A stretch of DNA of 37,685 bases from JBFWYO01 sp050186335 (GTDB lineage Bacteria > Pseudomonadota > Alphaproteobacteria > Bin65): assembly GCA_050186335.1 (NCBI GenBank), contig JBFWYO010000049.1, positions 1 to 37,685 on the forward strand. Direction: 5' to 3'. This document shows positions 1 to 8,813 of the stretch, one piece after another. The number at the start of each line of letters is the position of its first letter. Within the stretch, counting starts at the first letter, position 1. The notes under the pieces are model-generated. The model was not told the origin of the DNA. It saw nothing but the letters and a program-made list of their open reading frames with translations, and ran no database searches. The translations under genes were made by a program, and so were the position numbers.

Positions 1-240
1 GAACGCAGTGGCGGGGAATACGTTTCCCCCGCGAACCAACTTATACTTGCAAACGTCCATACCAATAGCGTTCGCTTCAGATGCGAATGCATACTCTAGT
101 GTCGATTGCCTATGTTCCAAGGATTTAAGAACAAGTGAAAACTCGTTATCGGCTGGATTTTCTGCCAAGATTTTGCGCGCTTGCTGAAGCGCTGCCATCG
201 TATCCTGCAATTTTTCTTGGACGTTAAGAAGGTCGCTCAT
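1..240 (-). CDS. Unknown protein, partial (3' part beyond left edge), partner of DUF6932-like gene
   Basis: An open frame begins with ATG at 240 and runs without a stop to base 1, giving 80 residues of the N-terminus; the rest lies outside the window. It begins MSDLLNVQEKLQDTMAAL. Roughly residues 1-55 are charged, Leu/Gln/Glu-rich and likely helical or coiled coil (LQQARKIL, LKSLEHRQS), followed by a less helical segment containing CKYKLVRGG. The start overlaps the stop of the upstream gene as ATGA (237-240), which argues for translational coupling and a shared job. Base composition is clearly more A+T-rich than the rest of the window, as for its partner. I do not recognise the family and assign no function. 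Confidence 0.65.
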   Translation of the reverse strand, partial: MSDLLNVQEKLQDTMAALQQARKILAENPADNEFSLVLKSLEHRQSTLEYAFASEANAIGMDVCKYKLVRGGNVFPATAF

Positions 241-791
241 ATTATGGGTGTCTCAATTACTGCAATTCCTTTCATTGCCTGCGTCCTATCAAACCCAAAT
301 TGCCGAATCCAATAAGCGTTCATGAATTCGCCAAACCAGTAATTAGCGTGCGATTGTGGATACTGTAAATGGACGTAACTATCGCATTTGATTGGGAATT
401 GGAAATCCTGTCGTGCTACGCGATCCAGCACATTCAACTGCTCGGGAGTTTCCATTATCCCGCTTTTTATCGCCAGCACGACGTCCACATCGTCAGGCTC
501 AATCTTTTCGGTCAAGAAGCTGCCGTCCACCCAGAGCTGAGCCCTAACTAACGCAACGGATAGAGCAGTAGACATCGCCTCTAGCGACCGCATTATTGGG
601 TCTCGCCGAGTTGAGAGCGGAAAGTTTGTAACGCACAATGTCCGCACCTGCACAAGCGTCATCGGATGTAACCCCACTTTCAAGAGAGGGGGATACTCTC
701 GCTTGTAAAGACCTGTCACGATCAGCCTATCGGTTCTTGCCGCAGCGTAGTTGCGCAACTTAACTGGCAATGGCGATTCGCCGATCAGCAA
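237..791 (-). CDS. DUF6932-like, nucleotidyltransferase-fold protein
   Basis: This is a 184-residue protein with a central motif typical of minimal nucleotidyltransferases: WVDGS at residues 87-91, nine residues, then D101-V-D103 followed by hydrophobic residues. A possible third acidic residue is D137 in KCDSYVHL. The GS-x9-DxD arrangement and the WVDGSF wording recall the DUF6932 family, which is uncharacterised. By analogy with the fold, nucleotidyl transfer to a protein or RNA is possible, but this is inference. The start is TTG at 791, because an in-frame stop lies at 807-809 and no ATG or GTG intervenes; AAGG lies five bases upstream. It is coupled by ATGA to the downstream unknown gene. 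The low G+C content relative to the neighbouring glnD region suggests acquired DNA. Confidence 0.6.
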   Translation of the reverse strand: MLIGESPLPVKLRNYAAARTDRLIVTGLYKREYPPLLKVGLHPMTLVQVRTLCVTNFPLSTRRDPIMRSLEAMSTALSVALVRAQLWVDGSFLTEKIEPDDVDVVLAIKSGIMETPEQLNVLDRVARQDFQFPIKCDSYVHLQYPQSHANYWFGEFMNAYWIRQFGFDRTQAMKGIAVIETPII

Positions 792-1122
792 TGAGGCCTT
801 ACAAACTCATGCCCTTCCGCCCAAGTCATCTAAGTAAGTGCGGCAGAGTCACTTCGCGGCGTCATTGGATTGAAGGCGACGCAGTTAGCCCAATAATAGC
901 GGCGTCAGAAGCAGCTTTGTGAGTTTCCAACGCCACGCCGATACCTTAGTTTCCCGCAACCTATCCAAATATTGCCAAAGTGTGCCAGATCAACAGGGTA
1001 GTGTCACTGGTCGTACCGCTTCTAGGTTTAGTTCAATAGCTGGAGTCACCTACTATCGTTCGTTGTAATCCAATCTGTGCAGGTCCTTGCAATTCCGGCC
1101 CGCCCGGCGCATTTGAGTAACC
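792..1122. other. Non-coding, A+T-richer stretch between the DUF6932-like gene and glnD
   Basis: There are 331 bases with no convincing gene. Composition shifts from about half A+T to strongly G+C-rich at roughly 1090-1100, just before glnD, so the boundary of the atypical segment seems to lie here. It must hold the divergent promoters for the DUF6932-like gene (leftward) and glnD (rightward); I could not pick out a clear -35/-10 pair. I see no tRNA, direct repeat or integrase remnant that would mark an attachment site. Confidence 0.5.
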
Positions 1123-3939
1123 ATGTCCAAGGCCGCCAAGCCGAACATTGCCGACCAGCGGGCGATCGTCGATCGTAGGGATCTGGCGGCCCAGTTGGAC
1201 GACATCGCCGAAAAGGGTTCGATCGGTTCGGCCGCGCGGCGCGCCGAGGTGCTCGGCGTGTTCAAGGCCGCCCTGCAGCGCGGCCGCGACGAAATCCGCC
1301 GGCGTTTCGAAGGCGGCGCCGGCGCGCGCGCCACCGCGCGCGACACCGTGCAGGCGCAGTGCTTCCTGATCGATCAACTGATTCGCACGCTGTACGATTT
1401 TGCCTTCGAGAAGGTCTATCCGGTCGCCAACCCCACCTCCGGCGAGAAGAAGGCGATCGTGGCGACCGGCGGTTACGGGCGCGGCGAGTTGGCACCGCAA
1501 TCGGACATCGATCTGCTGTTCCTGATCGCCTACAAGCTGACCCCGACGACCGAACAGGTCATCGAATACATACTTTATATGTTGTGGGATTTGGGCCTGA
1601 AGGTCGGCCACGCCACGCGCTCGGTCGACGAATGCATCCGCATGGCCAAGGCTGACCATACGATTCGCACCGGGCTGCTGGAATCGCGATACCTGTGGGG
1701 CGACCAGCCGCTTTACGCCGAACTGAAGAAGCGCTTCTGGGACGCCGCCGAAAGCGACGCGATGGTTTTCGTCGAACAGAAGCTGCACGAGCGCGACGAA
1801 CGGCATCAGCGCCTGGGCGATTCGCGCTACCTGCTGGAGCCGAACGTGAAGGAAGGCAAGGGCGGGTTGCGCGACCTGCACACGCTCTATTGGATCGCCA
1901 AGTTCCTGTACAAGGTCGACGACGTTTCGGAATTGGTCGGCAAGAAGGTGTTCACCGCCGAAGAGGCGCAACGGTTTCACCGCGCGCAGGAATTTTTGAC
2001 CGGCGTGCGCTGCCATCTGCATTACGTCACCGGCCGCGCCGAGGACCGCCTGACCTTCGACGTACAGCCCGGCATCGGCAAGCGCATGGGCTACAAGGAC
2101 CGGGCCGGCTCGCGCGGCGTCGAACGGTTCATGAAGCATTATTTTCTGGTCGCCAAGACCGTCGGCGACCTGACGCGGATCTTCTGCGCTTCGCTCGAGG
2201 CGATGCACCAGCGCAAGCCGCGCTTCCGATTTCAATTGTTCTCGCGGCCGAAGCAGATCGGCGCGTTCGTGCTCGAAGGCGGGCGGCTGAACGCGCCCAA
2301 CGAAAAGGTTTTCCGCGACGATCCGGTGAACATTCTGCGCCTGTTCCACCTGGCGCAGCACGAGGAGCTGGACATCCACCCGGCGGCGCTTCGCTTCATC
2401 ACCCAGAACATCAAGCTGGTCGACGCCGGTCTGCGCGAGAACAAGGAAGCCAACCGGCTGTTCCTGGAAATGCTGTGCTCGCCGAAGGATCCGGAGACGA
2501 CTTTGCGGCGGCTGAACGAGGCCGGCGTGTTCGGCCGGTTCGTGCCCGATTTCGGCCGCGTGGTGGCGCAGATGCAGCACGACATGTATCACGTCTACAC
2601 GGTCGACGAGCACACGGTGCGCGCGATCGGCCTGCTGCACAAGATCGACCAGGGCCGCCTGCGCGAGGACCATCCGCTGGCGACCGAGATCATCCACCTG
2701 GTGCAATCGCGCCAGGCCCTCTACGTGGCCGTCCTGCTGCACGATATCGCCAAGGGCCGCGGCGGCGACCATTCGGTGCTCGGCGGCGAGGTGGCCGAGC
2801 GGCTCGGCCCGCGTTTCGGTCTGAGCGCCGAGGAAACCGAGACCGTGGCCTGGCTGGTGCGCCAGCATCTGGTGATGAGCAATACGGCGCAAAAGCGCGA
2901 CATCGACGATCCGAAAACGATCACCGATTTCGCCGAGCGCGTGCAATCGCCGGAGCGCCTTCGGCTGCTGCTGATTCTGACCGTGGCCGACATGCGGGCG
3001 ACCGGCCCGCATGTATGGAACAACTGGAAAGCGCAGCTGCTGCGCGAGCTGTATTTCCGGACCGAAGAACTGCTCGCCGGCAATCCGGTCGGCGGGCGCA
3101 TCAAGGCGCGCGTCGAGGCGGCCAAGACGGCGCTGGCCGAGGCGCTCAAGGATTGGCCGAAGGAGGAGATCGACGCCCACCTCGCGCTCGGCTATCCGGC
3201 CTACTGGCTGTCGTTCGACGTGGCGACGCACGCGCGCCACGCGGCACAGGCGCGCGCGGCCGAAGCCAATAAGGAGACGCTGTCGATCGACGTGCGCACG
3301 GATACGAAGAATGCCGTCACCGAGGTGACCATCTACACGCCCGATCATGCCGGCCTGTTCTCGCAGATTGCCGGCGCCATGGCGCTGTCGAATGCGAACA
3401 TCGTCGACGCCAAGATCTTCACCATGACCAACGGCAAGGCGCTCGATACGTTCTGGGTGCAGGCCGCGGACGGCAAAGTGTTCGACAGCCAAGAGCGCAT
3501 CAAGCAGCTGAAGCTGCGCATCGAGAAAAGCATCGCCGGCACGCTGCGCGCCGGCCGCGAACTGGCGGGCAAGGAATCGTTGCCGAGCCGCGCCAAGATA
3601 TTCACCGTGCCGCCGCGCGTGTTCATCGACAACAACGCCAGCGCGGGTTCGACGGTGATCGAGATCAACGGCCGCGATCGGCCCGGGCTTCTGTACAAGC
3701 TCACCCGGGCGTTGACCGAGTTGGGCCTGCAGATCGGCAGCGCCAAGATTTCGACCTTCGGCGAGCGCGTGGTCGACGTGTTCTACGTCAAGGATATCTT
3801 CGGCATGAAGGTCGAGAACAAGGCCAAGCAGGAACAGATTCGCGTCGCGCTGCTGGCGGCGCTCGAGGAGGACGCGCCGGCGCCCGCCGCCGCCAAGACC
3901 TCGGCCGCCAAGACCCCGAACAAGGTGGCGGCGCAGTAG
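1123..3939 (+). CDS. glnD: [Protein-PII] uridylyltransferase / uridylyl-removing enzyme GlnD
   Basis: GlnD senses glutamine and adds UMP to, or removes it from, PII proteins, setting nitrogen control of glutamine synthetase. The 938-residue length is normal for alphaproteobacteria. Domains in order: a nucleotidyltransferase domain with GGYGRGEL at 116-123 and the metal-binding DID at 128-130; a helical linker; an HD hydrolase domain with H540-D541 in LLHDIAKG and GGDHS just after; and two C-terminal ACT domains that bind glutamine, from about residue 734 (VTIYTPDHAGLF) and about 845 (EINGRDRPGLLYKL). The tail is Ala/Lys-rich. The start ATG at 1123 has a weak GAG eight bases upstream. It is the first gene of a rightward glnD-murJ-trpS run, an order found in related bacteria. 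The mutS gene often seen upstream is not here. Confidence 0.97.
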   Translation: MSKAAKPNIADQRAIVDRRDLAAQLDDIAEKGSIGSAARRAEVLGVFKAALQRGRDEIRRRFEGGAGARATARDTVQAQCFLIDQLIRTLYDFAFEKVYPVANPTSGEKKAIVATGGYGRGELAPQSDIDLLFLIAYKLTPTTEQVIEYILYMLWDLGLKVGHATRSVDECIRMAKADHTIRTGLLESRYLWGDQPLYAELKKRFWDAAESDAMVFVEQKLHERDERHQRLGDSRYLLEPNVKEGKGGLRDLHTLYWIAKFLYKVDDVSELVGKKVFTAEEAQRFHRAQEFLTGVRCHLHYVTGRAEDRLTFDVQPGIGKRMGYKDRAGSRGVERFMKHYFLVAKTVGDLTRIFCASLEAMHQRKPRFRFQLFSRPKQIGAFVLEGGRLNAPNEKVFRDDPVNILRLFHLAQHEELDIHPAALRFITQNIKLVDAGLRENKEANRLFLEMLCSPKDPETTLRRLNEAGVFGRFVPDFGRVVAQMQHDMYHVYTVDEHTVRAIGLLHKIDQGRLREDHPLATEIIHLVQSRQALYVAVLLHDIAKGRGGDHSVLGGEVAERLGPRFGLSAEETETVAWLVRQHLVMSNTAQKRDIDDPKTITDFAERVQSPERLRLLLILTVADMRATGPHVWNNWKAQLLRELYFRTEELLAGNPVGGRIKARVEAAKTALAEALKDWPKEEIDAHLALGYPAYWLSFDVATHARHAAQARAAEANKETLSIDVRTDTKNAVTEVTIYTPDHAGLFSQIAGAMALSNANIVDAKIFTMTNGKALDTFWVQAADGKVFDSQERIKQLKLRIEKSIAGTLRAGRELAGKESLPSRAKIFTVPPRVFIDNNASAGSTVIEINGRDRPGLLYKLTRALTELGLQIGSAKISTFGERVVDVFYVKDIFGMKVENKAKQEQIRVALLAALEEDAPAPAAAKTSAAKTPNKVAAQ

Positions 3940-4079
3940 CGCTGCTGATCAGGGTCGCCGGCCGCGAAAGCGCCGCGATTGCGCCGTCGAATTGCCGCCG
4001 ACCGCCGGCTTGATGGCGCGGTTCGGTTGCTCGTCGCTCGCCCTTTCCAAGCCCCGGAAACTTCTCTAAACCCAGGCGC

Positions 4080-5651
4080 ATGGCGTTGCTGAGATCCTCG
4101 GCCGTGGTCGCCGTCTACACGCTGCTCAGCCGCGTGCTCGGTTACGCGCGCGATATCCTGATCGCCCGCTACCTGGGCACCACCGGCGTGGTCGAGGCGT
4201 TCGTCGTCGCGTTCCGCTTCCCCAATCTGTTCCGACGCCTGGTCGCCGAAGGCGCGTTCACCGCCGCCTTCGTGCCGATGTTCGCGCAGAAGCTCGAAAA
4301 AGAGGGACGCCAGGCCGCGCTGCGCCTGGCCGACCAGGTGCTTGCCGTCATGCTGGTGGCGCTGATCGCGCTCACGGTGCTGGCGGAAATCTTCATGCCC
4401 CAGCTGATCTTCCTGATCGCGCCCGGTTTCTCGGCCAATCCGGAATTGTTCGACGCCGCCGTGCTGTTCACCCGCATAACCATGCCGTACCTGCTGTGCA
4501 TGGCGCTGGTGGCGCTGATGAGCGGGATGCTCAATTCGGCGTACAAGTTCGCCGCCGCATCGTTCGTGCCGGTGCTGCTGAACCTGATCATGATGGCGGC
4601 GCTGGTGCTGGCGCGCGACCGGTTCGCCACGCCGGCGCATGCGCTGTCCTGGGCGGTGGCGCTGGGCGGCGTCGCGCAGTTCGTCTTTCTGGCCTTTGCG
4701 TGCCGGCGCGCCGGATTGGCGCTGCGTCTGCCGCGGCCGCGCCTGACGCCCGAGGTCAAGCGCCTGCTGCGCAAGATGGTGCCGGGCGCGATCGGCGCCG
4801 GCATGGCGCAGTTCAATCTTTTGGTCGGCACCATCATCGCCAGTTTCCTGTCCGGCGCCGTGACATATTTGTATTTTGCCGACCGCCTGTATCAGTTTCC
4901 GCTGTCGATGATCGGCACCGCGATCGGCACCGCGTTGTTGCCGGAGTTGGCGCGCAAGCTGCAGAGCGACGGCAAGGGCGCGATGGACGTGCAGAACCGC
5001 GCGGTCGAATTCTCGATGTTGCTGACCTTGCCGGCGACCGCGGCGCTGATCGCGATTCCCGGCGCCATCATCACCGTGATGTTTCAGTACGGCAAGTTCA
5101 CCGCCGCCGATGCGAGTGCGACTGCGGCGGCGCTGGCCGCCTACGCCGCCGGCTTGCCCGGCTTCGTGCTGATCAAGGTTCTGTCGCCGGGATTTTTCGC
5201 GCGCCAGGATACCCGCTCGCCGGTCGTCTATGCCGTGATCGGCATGGTGGTGAACGTGGCGCTGAGCATCGCTTCGGTGTGGACGCTCGGCCATGTCGGC
5301 ATTGCGCTGGCGACCAGCGTCGCGTCCAGCCTGAACGCGTTCCTGCTGGGCTATTTCCTGATCAAGCGCGGCTATTGGACCTGGGACGCCGCGCTCAAGC
5401 ACCGCCTGCCGCGCTATATCGGCGCGTCGGCGATCATGGGACTGGCGCTCTGGCCGGCGGCGAATTTCCTGCAGCCCTGGATCGTGGCCGACGACGCCAA
5501 GCTGCGGATCGCCGCCATCGTCCTGCTGGTGGCCGGCGGCATGGCGCTGTACGCCGCGCTATGCCTGGCCTCGGGCGCCGCCAAAGTGTCCGACGTCACC
5601 CGCTACCTGCGCCGGCGCAAGAAGACCCCGATCGCGCCGCCGCCGGAATAG
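4080..5651 (+). CDS. murJ: Lipid II flippase MurJ (MviN)
   Basis: MurJ flips the peptidoglycan precursor lipid II across the inner membrane. The 523-residue protein is almost wholly hydrophobic with about 14 membrane segments. It opens with the family hallmarks SSAVVAVYTLLSRVLGYARD and FRFPNLFRRLVAEGAFTAAFVP (residues about 43-64). Those arginines and the acidic GAFTAAF-flanking region correspond to the conserved N-terminal MviN signature and line the central cavity in known MurJ structures. The C-terminus is a short basic tail (LRRRKK) ending in PIAPPPE. A 140-base gap separates it from glnD and contains no gene. The start ATG at 4080 precedes the conserved region by one residue-turn, as is usual. 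Confidence 0.96.
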   Translation: MALLRSSAVVAVYTLLSRVLGYARDILIARYLGTTGVVEAFVVAFRFPNLFRRLVAEGAFTAAFVPMFAQKLEKEGRQAALRLADQVLAVMLVALIALTVLAEIFMPQLIFLIAPGFSANPELFDAAVLFTRITMPYLLCMALVALMSGMLNSAYKFAAASFVPVLLNLIMMAALVLARDRFATPAHALSWAVALGGVAQFVFLAFACRRAGLALRLPRPRLTPEVKRLLRKMVPGAIGAGMAQFNLLVGTIIASFLSGAVTYLYFADRLYQFPLSMIGTAIGTALLPELARKLQSDGKGAMDVQNRAVEFSMLLTLPATAALIAIPGAIITVMFQYGKFTAADASATAAALAAYAAGLPGFVLIKVLSPGFFARQDTRSPVVYAVIGMVVNVALSIASVWTLGHVGIALATSVASSLNAFLLGYFLIKRGYWTWDAALKHRLPRYIGASAIMGLALWPAANFLQPWIVADDAKLRIAAIVLLVAGGMALYAALCLASGAAKVSDVTRYLRRRKKTPIAPPPE

Positions 5652-5732
5652 GCGCGGCTTGATTTTGCCCGCCCTTTCGGGCTATCAGCCGCGCGGGCGT
5701 AGTATTAGTCGCCCGCCAGCCATAGGTCTTCG

Positions 5733-6743
5733 ATGAAACGCATCTTTTCGGGCGTGCAGCCCACCGGCAATTTGCATCTCGGCAATTACCTCGGCGCGAT
5801 CCGCAACTTCGTGGCCCTGCAGAAGGACTACGAGTGCATCTACTGCGTCGTCGATATGCACGCCATCACCGTGCCGCAGGACCCGGCCGAGCTCAAGAAG
5901 GCCACGCGCGAAGTGACCGCGGCGTTCCTCGCCGCCGGCATCGACCCAAGGCAGCACATCGTGATCAACCAGAGCCAGGTCGCGGCGCACGCGGAACTGG
6001 CATGGGTGCTCAACTGCGTGGCGCGCCTGGGCTGGATGAACCGGATGACCCAGTTCAAGGAAAAGGCCGGCAAGGACCGCGAGAACGCATCGGTCGGCCT
6101 CTACGCCTATCCGGTGCTGATGGCCGCCGACATTCTGGTCTACAAGGCGACCCACGTACCGGTCGGCGAGGACCAGAAGCAGCATCTCGAGCTGACGCGC
6201 GACATCGCGCAGAAATTCAACCACGATTTCGGCGTGGATTTCTTCCCGCTGACCGAGCCGCTGATTTTTGGCGCCGCGACGCGCGTGATGAGCCTGCGCG
6301 ACGGCTCCAAGAAGATGAGCAAATCGGATGTGTCGGAGTATTCGCGCATCAATTTGACCGACGGGCCGGACGAGATCGCGCAGAAACTGCGCAAGGCCAA
6401 GACCGATCCGCTGCCGGTGCCGGATACCGGCGCGGGCGACGAGGCGGCCGAGCGCGCGCGGCCGGAAGCGTTCAACCTGATCGGCATTTACGCTGCGCTC
6501 GCCGATACGAGCGTGGACGATGTGATCCGCGAGTATGGCGGCCGGAATTTTTCCGAGTTCAAGAAGGCGCTGACCGATCTGGCGGTCGCCAAGCTCGGCC
6601 CGATCGGCACCGAGATGAAACGCCTGATGGCGGACCCGTCGCACATCGATGCGGTGTTGCGCAACGGCGCCGAGCGCGCGCGCGCGCTGGCCGACCCGGT
6701 GCTGCGCGACGTGTACGATATCGTTGGATTTTTGCGGCCGTAG
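5733..6743 (+). CDS. trpS: Tryptophanyl-tRNA synthetase
   Basis: TrpS is a class I aminoacyl-tRNA synthetase that charges tRNA-Trp. At 336 residues it has the usual bacterial length. The HIGH-type motif is H15-L-G-N18 in the N-terminal SGVQPTGNLHLGNYLGA, and the KMSKS loop is exact at residues 194-198. Trp-pocket elements such as YPVLMAADIL and GEDQKQHLELTRDIA are present. The start ATG at 5733 gives MKRIFSGVQP, matching relatives. It lies 81 bases after murJ in the same direction and could be read from the murJ transcript or its own promoter. Downstream is a 187-base gap before the outer membrane protein gene. Confidence 0.97.
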   Translation: MKRIFSGVQPTGNLHLGNYLGAIRNFVALQKDYECIYCVVDMHAITVPQDPAELKKATREVTAAFLAAGIDPRQHIVINQSQVAAHAELAWVLNCVARLGWMNRMTQFKEKAGKDRENASVGLYAYPVLMAADILVYKATHVPVGEDQKQHLELTRDIAQKFNHDFGVDFFPLTEPLIFGAATRVMSLRDGSKKMSKSDVSEYSRINLTDGPDEIAQKLRKAKTDPLPVPDTGAGDEAAERARPEAFNLIGIYAALADTSVDDVIREYGGRNFSEFKKALTDLAVAKLGPIGTEMKRLMADPSHIDAVLRNGAERARALADPVLRDVYDIVGFLRP

Positions 6744-6930
6744 GCATCCGCCGAATCGAACGCCAAGCATCGATCGGACGAGCGCTGCGGCGCCCACCTG
6801 TGTTCATTTTGTCACACGTCGCCCGCTAACTTGCAGTTTCATGCCGGATTTTATTGGCCCTTAACGCTATCGCGTATAGATACGACCATCGGTCTGACGG
6901 ATGCGTCCAACCCTAGAATGCGGGGCACGA

Positions 6931-7902
6931 ATGAAAATCACCATCACGCGCACGGCCCTGGTGGCCGGCGTTGCGGCGTTGCCGCTGACGGTATTGCCGG
7001 CGCAGGCGGACTCGCTGGACCCATATCACGAGCCGACCGGGCTGACGGTTTTCGTCGAAGGTCGCTACCTGTGGCTTTCGGGCGCGCGGCAGCCGTGGAC
7101 GTTCAACGACGACACCCAGCAATTCTCCGCCCAGCGGGTCCAGCACGCGCTTTCCGGCGCAATCGGCGCGCGCTATCGATTCTCGTCCAACTGGGATGCC
7201 GGCGTCGCCTACACCGGCGCGCATAGCCGCACCAAGCGGGATTCCCGTTCCGGCACGGATTGCGCGCTGGAGCCGCTGATCGGCCAGAACGCCGACTGCT
7301 ATGACAATGGTGCGTTCAAGATCAAGCAATCGCTGGATGTCGCGGATTTCGACGTCGGCTATCGGATGATGCTGGGCTCGCGGGTTCGCGTGCGCGCGAC
7401 CGCGGGCGTGCGGTTCGTCTACTGGCAGCAGGACGCCGAAGCGGTGCACACGCCGTACGATCTGAACGGCGAAAAGAAGGAATCCAATTTCTGGGGCATC
7501 GGGCCGCGAGTCGGCGTCGAAGCGATGACCACGCTGTTCAGGGCCGGACCGGGTCACTTCACGCTGCAGGGCAGCATTGCGGGCAGCGTGTTGTTCGGCC
7601 GCGCACGCACCCAGATCGACAGCCTATACGACGATTTCATCGCCACGTCGGAAACGACGCGCAAGACCAAGGCGGTGCCGACCGCGGAAGCCAGCCTCGG
7701 CATCGGTTACGTATTCCCGATCGGCAATTGGAAGGCGACCGTGCTGGTCGGCTATCGCGGCGAAGGTTGGTGGCGGATGGTCGAAACCCGGACGGCGGGC
7801 CCGCCCTACGCTTCGGGCCCCGACACCGCGCGACCGATCGGCACGCGCAACGGCAATCTTTACCAGCACGGACCGTTCGGCCGTTTCACGATCGCGTTCT
7901 GA
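6931..7902 (+). CDS. Outer membrane beta-barrel protein, Lpg1974 / Legionella_OMP-like
   Basis: This is a predicted outer membrane barrel of 323 residues. A signal peptide (MKITITRTALVAGVAALPL...AQA) ends near residue 23. The mature part alternates aromatic and small residues in many amphipathic strands (FVEGRYLWLSGA, IGARYRFSSNWDAGVAY, RVRATAGVRFVYW) and ends in Phe (FTIAF), the usual signal for the Bam machinery. The wording of the first strands and of the FDVGYRMMLGSRVRVR region resembles the Lpg1974 pore-forming family. An in-frame ATG 30 bases upstream (6901) exists, but 6931 gives a clean signal peptide and has GGGG just upstream. One Cys pair (in the DCALE and DCYDN segments) may form a loop disulfide. 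Pore formation is known for the family; the substrate is unknown. Confidence 0.8.
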   Translation: MKITITRTALVAGVAALPLTVLPAQADSLDPYHEPTGLTVFVEGRYLWLSGARQPWTFNDDTQQFSAQRVQHALSGAIGARYRFSSNWDAGVAYTGAHSRTKRDSRSGTDCALEPLIGQNADCYDNGAFKIKQSLDVADFDVGYRMMLGSRVRVRATAGVRFVYWQQDAEAVHTPYDLNGEKKESNFWGIGPRVGVEAMTTLFRAGPGHFTLQGSIAGSVLFGRARTQIDSLYDDFIATSETTRKTKAVPTAEASLGIGYVFPIGNWKATVLVGYRGEGWWRMVETRTAGPPYASGPDTARPIGTRNGNLYQHGPFGRFTIAF

Positions 7903-7924
7903 TCCGGGCGCGGAATTTTGCGCG

Positions 7925-7955
7925 AAAGCCCGCCCCAGCAACGCGGCGGGCTTTT
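7925..7955 (+). terminator. Rho-independent terminator after the outer membrane protein gene
   Basis: There is a perfect 10-bp inverted repeat, AAAGCCCGCC at 7925-7934 and GGCGGGCTTT at 7945-7954, with a 10-base loop. It ends in TTTT on the plus strand. It lies 22 bases past the stop of the outer membrane protein gene. The A run on the 5' arm makes it partly usable from the opposite strand, where the sulfotransferase gene ends at 7977. Confidence 0.8.
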
Positions 7956-7976
7956 CGTTGCGGGCGGGCGGGAGGC

Positions 7977-8813
7977 TCAAAATCCTTCGGGCACGTAGCC
8001 GAAGCGCTTCATCTGCTCGCGGTTCGCGGCGACGATATTCCTCACCTGCTCTTCGCTTAAATGTTCTTTCCACACGCCGGCGCGGCCTTCGCGGAAGAAG
8101 CGCTTGGCATCCTTCGGCTTTTCGTGGAAGCCTTCCTTGTCTTCCTGTTCCTTCAGGCGGTTGAACGAGGATTTTTCGATCGCGCCGAGCAATTCAGCGC
8201 GTTTCGGCTGCAGCAACAGAAACTCGCACAATTTGCCGAACGTCTTTTCGGGATCGGCCAGCATGTCCTCGTAGCGCATGATATGCAGCGCCTGGTGTTC
8301 GCGGCGCGTCCAGCTGTGCACGTTCTGGGTCCACGAACCGACCACTTCGTAGACCACGTTCTTGTGATTGTTGGTATGCACGCCGGGCTGGTTCATGCGC
8401 TCGATGGTCACGTCGATCGTGGCGTTCAAGTGATGGCTGTAGGAGATCGCCACGTCGAGCGGGTTGCGCACGACATAGATTGCGCCGGCGGTGATCGCCG
8501 TATTGATCAGCGACACGCCGTGATCGCGCACCAGCGCGTTGTGCGTCTTGACGAAGACCAGCCCGTCGGTGTCGTTGGCGATGCGCTGCTGCGCCTGCAT
8601 GCGCACTTTCGCGATGTCTTCGGTGGAGCATTCCTCGATCGGCTTGCCTACCAATCCGTCGTACCAGTGCCCCGCGATCTCGTACGTGGTCAGCTGATGC
8701 ATCTTGTTGATGTTCTGCGTGTCCTCGCCCGGGCGCAGCAGGTTGTGCAGAAAGTTGCGCGTCCAGGTATTGCCGGATTTCGGATATGAGGCGATCCAAA
8801 CCAATCCACCCAT
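7977..8813 (-). CDS. Sulfotransferase domain protein
   Basis: This 278-residue cytosolic-type sulfotransferase (PF00685-like) would transfer sulfate from PAPS to a hydroxyl or amine acceptor. The 5'-phosphosulfate loop is YPKSGNTW at residues 10-17. The 3'-phosphate motif is VVRNPLDVAISYSHH at about 114-128, with R116 and S124 as the expected ligands. K89-T90-H91 fits the position of the catalytic histidine. The C-terminal GRAGVWKEHL matches the family's GxxGxWK end motif. No signal peptide is present. It stands alone on the minus strand between an outer membrane protein gene and the DUF2333 gene. No PAPS synthesis or export genes are nearby, so the acceptor cannot be guessed. The start ATG at 8813 puts the PAPS loop at the usual distance from the N-terminus. 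Confidence 0.85.
   Translation of the reverse strand: MGGLVWIASYPKSGNTWTRNFLHNLLRPGEDTQNINKMHQLTTYEIAGHWYDGLVGKPIEECSTEDIAKVRMQAQQRIANDTDGLVFVKTHNALVRDHGVSLINTAITAGAIYVVRNPLDVAISYSHHLNATIDVTIERMNQPGVHTNNHKNVVYEVVGSWTQNVHSWTRREHQALHIMRYEDMLADPEKTFGKLCEFLLLQPKRAELLGAIEKSSFNRLKEQEDKEGFHEKPKDAKRFFREGRAGVWKEHLSEEQVRNIVAANREQMKRFGYVPEGF

Noticed and set aside
862..936. A 24-codon GTG-initiated frame on the minus strand upstream of the DUF6932-like gene
   Set aside because: A TAAGG precedes the GTG at fair spacing, but the frame is too short, has no likeness to a known peptide and could easily be chance.
1033..3492. An open frame of more than 800 codons on the minus strand opposite glnD
   Set aside because: It is antisense to a clear GlnD with all motifs. 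High G+C content leaves few stops in the opposite frame, and the translation is Arg/His/Gln-rich with no family likeness.
5668..5683. GCCCG/CGGGC hairpin between murJ and trpS as a terminator
   Set aside because: Five base pairs only and no T run on either strand.
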